Source: Deltaproteobacteria bacterium (GTDB lineage: Bacteria; Myxococcota_A; Polyangia; JAAYKL01). Taken from it: DNA of 9,365 bases. This document shows, piece by piece, positions 1 to 7,415 of this stretch. How positions within the stretch are numbered: the stretch's first letter is position 1; every line of letters starts with the position of its first letter. The position numbers were made by a program, and so were the translations under genes. The DNA lies in contig JAABTR010000137.1 in NCBI GenBank assembly GCA_011389755.1, positions 1 to 9,365 of the forward strand. The letters run 5' to 3'. Under the pieces are notes generated by a model that was not told the origin of the DNA, searched no databases, and saw nothing but the letters and a program-made list of their open reading frames with translations.

Positions 1-1
1 C

Positions 2-325
2 TCGGGGCTGGTTCTCTTTCAACCGAACCTGCCCTGGGCTCCCATCGACATGGACCGGGACACCGCCTCGAGCGAGGCCTTCACGATCCCCGCCGGCGCC
101 TGTCGCGGGTACGCCTTGACGCCCGCGTCACCGGGCATGAGACTGTCACTGGTGTCAACTGAGGGCACGCAGATTGCTTCCTCTTCCTCTCCGCTCTACG
201 ATAATCTTTTACTGGTGCACTGTGCCTCAAAACAAAGCACGGTCCGGCTCCAATGCAGCCCGGCCGTGCCTTGTCGCGAAGGCGCGCTCACCGGCTTCGC
301 GACAAACACCGAGCGAGCACCGTGA
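2..325 (+). CDS. 3' end of an unrecognised, probably exported protein (partial)
   Basis: The frame is open from the first bases of the window to a TGA at 323-325, so the gene starts upstream; an internal ATG at 50 is unlikely to be the start. Third codon positions are mostly G or C, which supports real coding. The visible 107 residues have no recognised motif. They contain short alternating hydrophobic/polar stretches typical of beta structure, a run of serines, and four cysteines (in the contexts GACRGY, VHCAS, LQCSP and VPCRE). Paired cysteines in a small beta-rich C-terminal domain would fit a secreted or surface protein, but the N-terminus with any signal peptide is outside the window. 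It ends 33 bases before the sensor gene on the same strand, so the two may be co-transcribed. Function unknown. Confidence 0.7.
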   Translation, partial: SGLVLFQPNLPWAPIDMDRDTASSEAFTIPAGACRGYALTPASPGMRLSLVSTEGTQIASSSSPLYDNLLLVHCASKQSTVRLQCSPAVPCREGALTGFATNTERAP

Positions 326-358
326 CACACAGGCCGGATTGACGATAGAAGAGACATT

Positions 359-2248
359 ATGGAAGCGATCACCCTCGACAAACAGGCCACAATCATCTCC
401 TTGAGCGAACGCGCGGCCGTCCTGTGCGGCATCCCTGAAGACAACCTCTTGGGGACCCCACTGACCGACCACGTCATCTCTGAGCACACCACTCGGCTCA
501 GCGCAGAGCTCGAAGCGATAGGCGACGGCCTCGAAAAGCACGGGCGCGTGCGCTGCACCATGGTCGGAGCCGACGGAATCGGGCGGACCATGGACTGCTA
601 TCTGACCCGAAATGACAACGACTCCATCCGGGTGTCGTTCGGTCCCTACGATCGCTCCTCGAGCCCGGTCGCGCGCCGGGACACGCGTCGCCTGGACCCA
701 TCGCGTCTGCTGCCCGTCACCAGGCGGCTCACCGGTCTGGCGAGGCGCGCCACGTCGCGTGAAGAGCTGCTCCGCGGAGGCCTCGAGATCCTCGCCGAGG
801 TCACGAGCTCAGAATCGGGAGCGGCGCTGGAGTGGGAGTTTCAAAAGACCGAAAATCCGCCTCTGGCTTACGGTCCTTTCAACGATCTCTTGCTGCGAGG
901 GGTCTTCCGCCCCGCCATCATGTCGCGTCTCACTAGAGGCGACGTGATCCTCAAGGATGCTCTTCTCAGCGGAGAGGGTGGGGATCTCTCCTTGATTATC
1001 CTGCCGCTCATGTCGAGCGCCGCCCCGGTCGCCATTATCGTGCTGGCGACCGGCCACACCAACGTACTAGCTCCCGAAGAACAACAGAGCCTCGTGATAC
1101 TGGGAGAGATCCTCGGGTTGGGCCTCAAGGCGCTCGCGGCGAGCACGCAGGTCGAGACCGGAAAAACTCCCCGCAAGGGCGACACAGAGGCCACCATCGC
1201 CCTGGGGCGGCTCTCGGCGGGCCTGACCCACGAGATCAACAACGCCGTGACGGTGCTGCAAAACTATCTCACCCAGTTCCATCCCATGGTGCACGAGATG
1301 TCCCACGCCTCCATCGGCGACTCGGCTGCCAAAGATTCCATGACGGCCATCGACGCGGTGCGAGACCTGACCGAGGCGCTGCGCGCCTTCGCCCCGGAAG
1401 AGACGGCGCTCCTCGAAGAGACAGATGTCCACAGAGTCCTCGACATGGTGGTGCGATCGGTCCGATTTTACTCCAAGCGGGGCATCAGCATCTCCCTCGA
1501 CAGCCCCACCGAGCCCATTCCTCACGTCGAAGTGCGCAGCCATCACCTCATCCGCTCGTTGTTCCTGGTCTTCGTGGAGCTCATCGAGGCCTCGCGAGAC
1601 AGCGGCATCGAGGTGGCCGTCACGCTGGGGCTCAGCTGCAAAGAAGGCATCGTCAATCTCAGCATCACCGTGACAGCCGGACCTTTCAGCCTGCCCGCGA
1701 TTTTGCTCGCCCAGCTCGAGCGAGGAGGCGCCCTGGCCCGCCATGTGGCCAAAGCAGGCGGCCGGCTCACCTACTCGGTAGACCACAGCGGCAACCTGGC
1801 CATGAACATCGACATGCGTCAGTCGGCGCCGCGCGATAAGCCCAAGCAATCGATGACCCCGCTTTTGTCGATCCCCGCCACGCGGCGAGGCACGATCCTC
1901 ATCGTCGATGATGAGATGGCGGTCATCCGCTCCTTGCGGCGACTGCTGGAAAGAGACCACGACGTGCTCGCCGCCCGGTCCGGAGAAGAGGCATTGAGCA
2001 TCGTCAAATCGAGCTCGCGGATTGACATCGTGCTTTACGACGTCTCCATGCCCCGGCTCGGAGGCAAGGCGTTCTACGAAGAGATCGAGCGGCACCACCT
2101 CCCGATCGCAAACCGCATCATCTTCGTGAGCAGCGGCGCGAGCGACAGCGATATCACGGCATTCCTCATGAAAACGGGCAACCCCGTTGTGGAAAAGCCG
2201 TTCGACCTCGAGCTGCTCGGGGACCTCATCGGCTCCTTGATTCAGTGA
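359..2248 (+). CDS. hybrid sensor histidine kinase-like protein with degenerate ATPase domain and C-terminal receiver
   Basis: A 629-residue soluble protein without membrane segments. Order of regions: PAS-like N-terminus (about 1-100), Arg-rich linker (about 100-130), GAF-like sensor region (about 130-265), histidine-phosphoacceptor helix with His291 in GLTHEINN, ATPase-like region (about 355-490), Ser/Arg/Lys linker, and receiver domain (about 511-629). The receiver looks functional: acidic pair Asp517-Asp518, phosphoacceptor Asp561 in YDVSMP, Ser591, and Lys613-Pro614. The ATPase region does not: where the N-box should carry Asn residues there are Leu/Val and Glu407, the D-x-G-x-G box is TAGP (439-442) without Asp, and no Gly-rich second box is visible. 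By analogy with hybrid kinases it should relay phosphate within a two-component pathway, but here it probably cannot use ATP itself. It may instead be a phosphotransfer or scaffold protein. A weak purine-rich ribosome site (AGAAGAG, 347-353) precedes the ATG. Confidence 0.88.
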   Translation: MEAITLDKQATIISLSERAAVLCGIPEDNLLGTPLTDHVISEHTTRLSAELEAIGDGLEKHGRVRCTMVGADGIGRTMDCYLTRNDNDSIRVSFGPYDRSSSPVARRDTRRLDPSRLLPVTRRLTGLARRATSREELLRGGLEILAEVTSSESGAALEWEFQKTENPPLAYGPFNDLLLRGVFRPAIMSRLTRGDVILKDALLSGEGGDLSLIILPLMSSAAPVAIIVLATGHTNVLAPEEQQSLVILGEILGLGLKALAASTQVETGKTPRKGDTEATIALGRLSAGLTHEINNAVTVLQNYLTQFHPMVHEMSHASIGDSAAKDSMTAIDAVRDLTEALRAFAPEETALLEETDVHRVLDMVVRSVRFYSKRGISISLDSPTEPIPHVEVRSHHLIRSLFLVFVELIEASRDSGIEVAVTLGLSCKEGIVNLSITVTAGPFSLPAILLAQLERGGALARHVAKAGGRLTYSVDHSGNLAMNIDMRQSAPRDKPKQSMTPLLSIPATRRGTILIVDDEMAVIRSLRRLLERDHDVLAARSGEEALSIVKSSSRIDIVLYDVSMPRLGGKAFYEEIERHHLPIANRIIFVSSGASDSDITAFLMKTGNPVVEKPFDLELLGDLIGSLIQ

Positions 2249-3387
2249 GGAAGAGCGACAACCACCTCGAAGACATCCTCGAGGCTCACCTTTTTTTTGC
2301 CGATAAAGTACGTGGGCGTATATCGCACCTTGCGAGCGTGGGCGCGTTCGTCCTTCTCCTTGACAGCTGCAAAGGCCTCCTCGCTGCGTAGACACGCGCC
2401 AAAGGCGTCCATATCGAGACCTATTCTCTCGGCGAGCCGCTGCTCGTAACCGACCCTGTCTTGGGTGGTGCCGGGTTTCGGCATCGACAGCACGGCGTCG
2501 TTGAAGTGCCAGTATCGCCCCTGCTTTGTGGCGCAAAAAGCTCCGCGCATGATCCCGCAGCCATCCCACTCGGGGTGCTCTGTGAGAGCCTCGCGGCAGT
2601 CACCGCGAGACATGTCATGCCGTACCAGACGGATGCCGTCTTTTCTCGCGAGCAACCTGCGCAGCTTGGTGTGGGCGGTCCGGCAGTGAGGACACTCAAA
2701 GTCCAAGTACTCGTGAATGACCGTCTTCGCGCCCGGGTCGCCGAGCCAGGGATCTCCATTTTCGTCGAGACCGCTCGAGAGGCGCGCCCCATCGACCCAC
2801 GCGGCGACCTGCCAGTATCTGGGATAGCTCACCCAGAGGGCAGCGACGGCCGCAGCCACGACGAGCAACATAAAGGCGCCTTCCCAGATCGGAGAGAAAA
2901 AGAGCTTCACCTCCCGCGCCCAGAGCTCGAGGAGTCGCCCCCGCCGCCGCGCGTTTAGAGTGGAAAGGACGGCCAAACCCCCATTGATGAGATAGACGGC
3001 AAAGCACAGCAGGCACACACTCTCGATGCGAACCGTGGAAACGTACGCCAAGACGCCGCCGACGGCTGCAAACGACCACGCCAGGGCGAACATGGCGCCG
3101 GCATACCCTTGCGAGGCTCCCCGGGCCCGATCCGCCAAAGCCAACAGCCCCATGGTGACGTATGCCAAAACGCCCCACACCGCCACCGGGAGCCCTGCAA
3201 AGACAGACCAACGAGAGGCCGCGACCCGTGAACAGCTCAGGCCTTGGCTCAGCGCACATACGGGCTCATAGGTCAGATCTGTGTAGACCCGAACATGGAC
3301 ATACACCAGCCAGGAAGCGAAAAGCAGCCCCACCCCGGAGAGTATCGCGATCCAAGTGCTGGGACGCTTATGCGCTTTTTTCGACAT
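2242..3387 (-). CDS. VKOR-DsbA fusion: membrane disulfide-bond-forming protein
   Basis: A 381-residue fusion. The N-terminal half is a vitamin K epoxide reductase (VKOR)-type membrane domain: hydrophobic segments near 12-32, 66-86, 96-118 and 124-144, loop cysteines Cys44 and Cys52, the following Ser/Gly/Pro-containing segment (Ser61, Gly65, Pro67, Gly72), and the active CxxC as CLLC (125-128). A further hydrophobic segment (about 168-187) leads into a DsbA-like thioredoxin domain with CPHC at 232-235 and the cis-proline in YTPTYFIG (Pro358). In this family quinone re-oxidises the VKOR cysteines, which re-oxidise the thioredoxin domain, which puts disulfides into exported proteins. Extra cysteines (264, 277, 285, 332) may form structural bonds. 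A GCAGGAG ribosome site lies 6 bases before the ATG, and the gene starts 23 bases after the cysteine-repeat gene, so the two form an operon. Its stop overlaps the end of the convergent sensor gene by 7 bases. Confidence 0.93.
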   Translation of the reverse strand: MSKKAHKRPSTWIAILSGVGLLFASWLVYVHVRVYTDLTYEPVCALSQGLSCSRVAASRWSVFAGLPVAVWGVLAYVTMGLLALADRARGASQGYAGAMFALAWSFAAVGGVLAYVSTVRIESVCLLCFAVYLINGGLAVLSTLNARRRGRLLELWAREVKLFFSPIWEGAFMLLVVAAAVAALWVSYPRYWQVAAWVDGARLSSGLDENGDPWLGDPGAKTVIHEYLDFECPHCRTAHTKLRRLLARKDGIRLVRHDMSRGDCREALTEHPEWDGCGIMRGAFCATKQGRYWHFNDAVLSMPKPGTTQDRVGYEQRLAERIGLDMDAFGACLRSEEAFAAVKEKDERAHARKVRYTPTYFIGKKKVSLEDVFEVVVALPH

Positions 3388-3393
3388 ACGAGG

Positions 3394-3400
3394 CTCCTGC
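3394..3400 (-). promoter_or_regulatory. ribosome binding site of the VKOR-DsbA gene
   Basis: On the minus strand GCAGGAG sits 6 bases before the ATG at 3387, an optimal spacing. It fixes the start and contrasts with the first gene of the same unit, which has no recognisable ribosome site. Confidence 0.75.
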
Positions 3401-3410
3401 GGTTCGACGC

Positions 3411-4934
3411 TCAGCGCGCTCGATTGGGCTTATCCTTCGAGACGAGATTCAACAAGAGCTGCTGGGTGTCGATGAGGGTGTAGACGCTGCGGGGAGCCTG
3501 TCTATCCGGCTCGGGGACGCCGCTCGCAGAGGTGAGCGGGGCGATGGAGCGCAGCCCCTCCAGCGCTTGGACCAGGGCCGGCTCCAGACACCCCGCCACC
3601 CCCTCCGGCACGAGATAGTCACCGTCCCCCAGGCTCCGCTCCGCCAGGTAGGACAGCCGCGCCATGAGCGAAAAAAGCGGGTAGTAGACGACGTCACGAG
3701 GGACATCCTCGGACTCCCAACGCTCGTCGTCATTCAAATCCGGCGCTTCGCCGCTAACTAAGTAGATGAGCGGCGCCGGATAACCGAGGCTCGCCAGATA
3801 CCGCGACTCCGAGAGCTGCTCGGGGTCAATCTGACCACTGATGTCGAAAGCGTCGACGAGCAGCGAAAAAAACGCCTGCCGCTTCGAGACCCGCTCGAGG
3901 GTCTGTTCCAGCGTCGCTATCTGCAAAGCGCGCTGCGCCCGGACCGCGGCCAAGCTCTGCCTTTGCATGTCTCTCAACGCGACATGTGCCGACTGACAGG
4001 TCATGGCCCCCCATCCCACCAGTCGAGACATCTCCCGGCACTCGACAAGCGAGCGTTCATCGCACAACCCCTCGTCGCAACCGACAGGTCGAAACTGCCC
4101 GCGACATTCTCCGGTGCACACATCGAAAGCGGGATCGCAGCTCCCTCGGCATTCTCCGTCACACGGTCCGTCTGAATCGACACCGCAGCGGCCGTGGCAG
4201 ACGCCTGCGCATTCGGCGCCGTAGCGGGTGAGGCATCCCACCGCGCACTCCTCTTCGCAGGGCAGGGCATCGGATGCGGCCTCACCGGCACATCCTCCGA
4301 TACACAACCCCGGACAAACGGTGTTCGACTCGAGACACGCTCCGAGGCAAACCCCGTCGCATACCCCCCCCTCGGGCTTCGACTCCGCGTAACATCGCCC
4401 CGTGCAGCCCCCGCTGCACGAACCGATGCAGAGGCCGTGGCAGATGCCGTCGACATCGCCTCCTTCGAGCCGAGCGCCGCACTCGTCGGAGACATAGCAG
4501 TCGAGGCGCCGCTGACACGTGAGCATGGCCTGTCCGGCGGCGCGGCTGCCCACCACACACCGTGCCGGCTCGTACGCGACAGACACGGCGGGCTCACCGG
4601 TAAAAAAGACCTCTTCGATGTGTCCTGCGAGGGATGCGACACCTTTGCGGGTGGTCAGCCGAGCCCCGCTCAAGGGAAACGAAAGCACTTTTGCCAGCTC
4701 TTCGAGGTCTCGCTCGTATGACTCCCACTCCCGCTCGAAGCGGGACGCCACGTCGTTGGCGACCCAGATGGTGGCGTCGAGCCGCGGATCGCCGCTGAGG
4801 CCGGTGAGATTTTTGCCGGACACCACATCACACGGCAGGCAGGCCTCCAGGGACTCTTCGCAGCTCCAAAAAGCGAGCCCCGCCCACAAAGCGATAACGG
4901 CGGCCGGCGCCACAATGGTCGAAATGCGTCTCAT
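3411..4934 (-). CDS. secreted cysteine-rich protein with CxGxCxGxC repeats
   Basis: A 507-residue protein. It has an N-terminal export signal: Arg2-Arg3, then a hydrophobic stretch at about 7-23, ending in FWSC with Cys25. This could be a poor lipobox or an ordinary signal-peptide end. A region of about 40-125 without recognised motif precedes about 30 cysteines between 126 and 313. The core (165-281) is built from nonapeptides C-x-G-x-C-x-G-x-C, mostly spaced 15-19 residues. One unit is degenerate (226-234) and the last has Phe281 in place of its third cysteine. After Cys313 comes a probably helical stretch (about 315-365), then a C-terminal domain without recognised motif. From general recall, similar CxGxC-rich exported proteins occur in Myxococcota without known function. 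The adjacent downstream VKOR-DsbA gene is a natural candidate to oxidise these cysteines. A structural, surface or metal-binding role is possible; nothing in the sequence shows catalysis. Confidence 0.88.
   Translation of the reverse strand: MRRISTIVAPAAVIALWAGLAFWSCEESLEACLPCDVVSGKNLTGLSGDPRLDATIWVANDVASRFEREWESYERDLEELAKVLSFPLSGARLTTRKGVASLAGHIEEVFFTGEPAVSVAYEPARCVVGSRAAGQAMLTCQRRLDCYVSDECGARLEGGDVDGICHGLCIGSCSGGCTGRCYAESKPEGGVCDGVCLGACLESNTVCPGLCIGGCAGEAASDALPCEEECAVGCLTRYGAECAGVCHGRCGVDSDGPCDGECRGSCDPAFDVCTGECRGQFRPVGCDEGLCDERSLVECREMSRLVGWGAMTCQSAHVALRDMQRQSLAAVRAQRALQIATLEQTLERVSKRQAFFSLLVDAFDISGQIDPEQLSESRYLASLGYPAPLIYLVSGEAPDLNDDERWESEDVPRDVVYYPLFSLMARLSYLAERSLGDGDYLVPEGVAGCLEPALVQALEGLRSIAPLTSASGVPEPDRQAPRSVYTLIDTQQLLLNLVSKDKPNRAR
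4092..4442 (-). repeat. coding tandem repeat: CxGxCxGxC units
   Basis: Codes for residues 165-281 of the cysteine-rich protein. Units start at residues 165, 173 (sharing a cysteine with the first), 192, 207, 226 (degenerate), 242, 258 and 273 (last cysteine replaced by Phe). Examples are CHGLCIGSC, CDGVCLGAC, CPGLCIGGC and CDGECRGSC. Twenty-two cysteines fall within 113 residues. The underlying DNA is not an exact repeat, so the units are old and kept by protein-level constraint, or have drifted at synonymous sites. Confidence 0.9.
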
Positions 4935-4942
4935 GCGGTTGG

Positions 4943-4948
4943 ATTATA
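4943..4948 (-). promoter_or_regulatory. perfect -10 box (TATAAT) of the cysteine-repeat/VKOR-DsbA operon
   Basis: Read on the minus strand, TATAAT is followed by only 8 bases (CCAACCGC) before the ATG at 4934. Transcription would therefore begin at or within a base or two of the start codon, and no purine-rich ribosome site is present. No convincing -35 is seen: the hexamers at 16-18 bases upstream match TTGACA poorly. Its perfect -10 makes it a likely promoter giving a leaderless message; an activator may replace the missing -35. Confidence 0.55.
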
Positions 4949-4961
4949 GCGCCGCGGCGCT
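4948..4961. repeat. 14-bp perfect palindrome beside the -10 box
   Basis: AGCGCCGCGGCGCT is its own reverse complement. It abuts and overlaps by one base the minus-strand TATAAT, so it fills most of the spacer between -10 and -35 positions. A dimeric regulator bound here would block or help polymerase directly. On the plus strand it is followed by TTTT, but no plus-strand gene ends nearby, so a terminator role is less likely. A GC-rich palindrome of this length could also be chance. Confidence 0.4.
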
Positions 4962-5027
4962 TTTTAGAAAGTCCGTGAGATAAGGCCGGCTGCTTAAAGG
5001 AAAATCGATAAACGACACGCGGTCGAG

Positions 5028-5056
5028 TTGACGATGCCCCTTACCACGGATATGTT
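5028..5056 (+). promoter_or_regulatory. sigma-70-type promoter of the gapA-pgk-tpiA cluster
   Basis: TTGACG (5028-5033), a 17-base spacer, then TATGTT (5051-5056). The match is 5 of 6 at -35 and 4 of 6 at -10 with ideal spacing. Transcription would start near 5063, leaving a leader of about 58 bases before the gapA ATG. It lies in the 186-base divergent region shared with the cysteine-repeat operon. Confidence 0.55.
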
Positions 5057-5107
5057 CGGCTCTGATCCTAAAAAACAACAGCTAAGTTCGCTGAATGGGA
5101 AACAGCC

Positions 5108-5115
5108 GAAGGAGG
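5108..5115 (+). promoter_or_regulatory. ribosome binding site of gapA
   Basis: GAAGGAGG ends 5 bases before the ATG at 5121. This strong site decides the start: an in-frame extension back to a TTG at 5028 would add 31 residues not found in GAPDH and would place the promoter inside the coding region. Confidence 0.85.
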
Positions 5116-5120
5116 CCCTA

Positions 5121-6131
<1,011 letters not shown>

Positions 6132-6138
6132 CAGCATC

Positions 6139-7332
6139 ATGGACATGCGCACCATCAAGAATCTAGAGGACATTGACGTCGCGGGGAAACGCGTCTTGAT
6201 GCGCGTCGACTTCAACGTGCCCGTCCGAGACGGAAAGATTGCGGACGAGACGCGGATTCGCGCCGCGCTCCCGTCCATCAAGTACGTCCTGGAGAACAAC
6301 GGGCGTCTGATTCTGATGAGCCACCTCGGCCGCCCCAAAGGGAAACCCGAGCCCCAATACAGCCTCGAGCCGGTCGCGAGCAGACTCGCCGAGCTGCTGG
6401 ACGTCGGCGAGGTCTTCCTCACCGACGCCTGCGTGGGCGACGGCGCGAGACGGGTCGTAACCGATCTGCGTGACGGACAGGTCGCACTCCTCGAAAACTT
6501 GCGTTTTCATGCCGGAGAAACGAAGAACGACGAAAAACTCGCCCGAGAGCTGGCGTCGTTTGGCGACATCTACATAAACGACGCGTTCGGGACGGCCCAC
6601 AGGGCCCACGCTTCGACCGAGGGGGTCGCGCACCACGTCCGCACAAAGGCCGCCGGATTCCTCATGAAAAAAGAGATCGAATCCCTGGGAAAGCTGATGG
6701 GTGAGGTCTCGAGGCCCTACGTCGCGATCCTCGGCGGCGCCAAGGTGTCTGACAAAATCGGCATCATAGAAAAGTTCATGGAGCGGGTCGACACGCTCAT
6801 CATCGGCGGCGCCATGGCCAACACCTTCGTGGCGGCGGCTGGCGGCAAACTCGGCAAGTCCCTCGTCGAACAGGACAAGCTCGCCTTGTCCCGCGATCTC
6901 ATGGCGCGCGCAGAGAGCAAAGGCATCCAGATCATGCTGCCCTCGGACGCCCTCATCGGCGAGGACACCGAGTCGGCTCAGGCGACCGCGGCTCCCATGA
7001 GGGAGGTCCCCGACGAGATGATGGTGCTCGACGTCGGTCCCCAGAGCCGAGACGCGTTCAACGCCGTCATCAAGAGAGCCGGCACCGTCTTCTGGAACGG
7101 CCCCATGGGGCTCTTCGAGAACCCCCAGTTCGCCGAGGGCACCCTCTCCATCGCCAAGGCCATAGCCGGAAGCGCTGCCTACTCCGTCGTCGGCGGAGGT
7201 GACTCGGTCGCAGCGGTCCAGCAGGCGGACCTGGGACACGGCTTCGACCACGTCTCCACGGGCGGCGGCGCTTCGCTTGAGTTTCTGGAGGGCAAAACCC
7301 TCCCGGGCATCGCCGCCTTGTCGCAAAAATGA
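6139..7332 (+). CDS. pgk: phosphoglycerate kinase
   Basis: A 397-residue protein of standard bacterial length. It transfers phosphate from 1,3-bisphosphoglycerate to ADP. All main signatures are present: MRVDFNVP (21-28, with Arg22, Asp24 and Asn26 for substrate), SHLGRPKG (61-68), LLENLRFHAGE, INDAFGTAHRAHAS, ILGGAKVSDKI, GGAMANTF, VFWNGPMGLFE, the nucleotide-site VVGGGDS with Asp355, and the final TGGGASLEFLEG. An ATG two codons later (6145) could also be used. A purine-rich GAAGGGA overlapping the gapA stop probably serves as ribosome site, which suggests translational coupling with gapA. It is followed by a strong hairpin before tpiA. Confidence 0.98.
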   Translation: MDMRTIKNLEDIDVAGKRVLMRVDFNVPVRDGKIADETRIRAALPSIKYVLENNGRLILMSHLGRPKGKPEPQYSLEPVASRLAELLDVGEVFLTDACVGDGARRVVTDLRDGQVALLENLRFHAGETKNDEKLARELASFGDIYINDAFGTAHRAHASTEGVAHHVRTKAAGFLMKKEIESLGKLMGEVSRPYVAILGGAKVSDKIGIIEKFMERVDTLIIGGAMANTFVAAAGGKLGKSLVEQDKLALSRDLMARAESKGIQIMLPSDALIGEDTESAQATAAPMREVPDEMMVLDVGPQSRDAFNAVIKRAGTVFWNGPMGLFENPQFAEGTLSIAKAIAGSAAYSVVGGGDSVAAVQQADLGHGFDHVSTGGGASLEFLEGKTLPGIAALSQK

Positions 7333-7340
7333 TCGAGACA

Positions 7341-7380
7341 CGCGCGCACGGCCACAAGCGCCGTGCGCGCGCTGCCTTTT
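7341..7380 (+). terminator. strong hairpin with short T-tract between pgk and tpiA
   Basis: A perfect 12-bp GC-rich stem (7341-7352 with 7360-7371) closes a 7-base loop (CACAAGC), followed by CTGCC and TTTT (7377-7380). This has the shape of an intrinsic terminator, but the T-tract is short and six bases away from the stem, so partial read-through is likely. Within a same-strand glycolytic cluster it may set the pgk:tpiA ratio or protect the upstream gapA-pgk message from 3' decay. No clear promoter is visible between it and tpiA. Confidence 0.65.
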
Positions 7381-7402
7381 ACTAAAAACAACCAAGCCAA
7401 AC

Positions 7403-7407
7403 GGGAG
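7403..7407 (+). promoter_or_regulatory. ribosome binding site of tpiA
   Basis: GGGAG lies 8 bases before the ATG at 7416 and supports this start, which also gives the family-typical N-terminus MRKPFVAGNWKMN. Confidence 0.65.
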
Positions 7408-7415
7408 CTTCCGAA

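Noticed and set aside
1067..2569. A 500-codon open frame on the minus strand across the sensor gene
   Set aside because: It is the complement of a well-supported coding region in GC-rich DNA; its translation has no domain logic, and it runs into the real minus-strand VKOR-DsbA gene in another frame.
3411..4934. Confident lipoprotein call for the cysteine-repeat protein
   Set aside because: Cys25 follows the hydrophobic stretch, but the preceding residues are FWS, a poor lipobox; the protein is called exported without deciding on lipidation.
4948..4965. Palindrome followed by T-tract read as a plus-strand terminator
   Set aside because: No plus-strand gene ends upstream, and the palindrome has no proper loop; its place against the minus-strand -10 box is the better explanation.
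5028..5120. Possible 31-residue N-terminal extension of GAPDH from a TTG start
   Set aside because: The GAPDH fold begins at the ATG at 5121, which has a strong GGAGG site 5 bases before it, and the extension would contain the predicted promoter.
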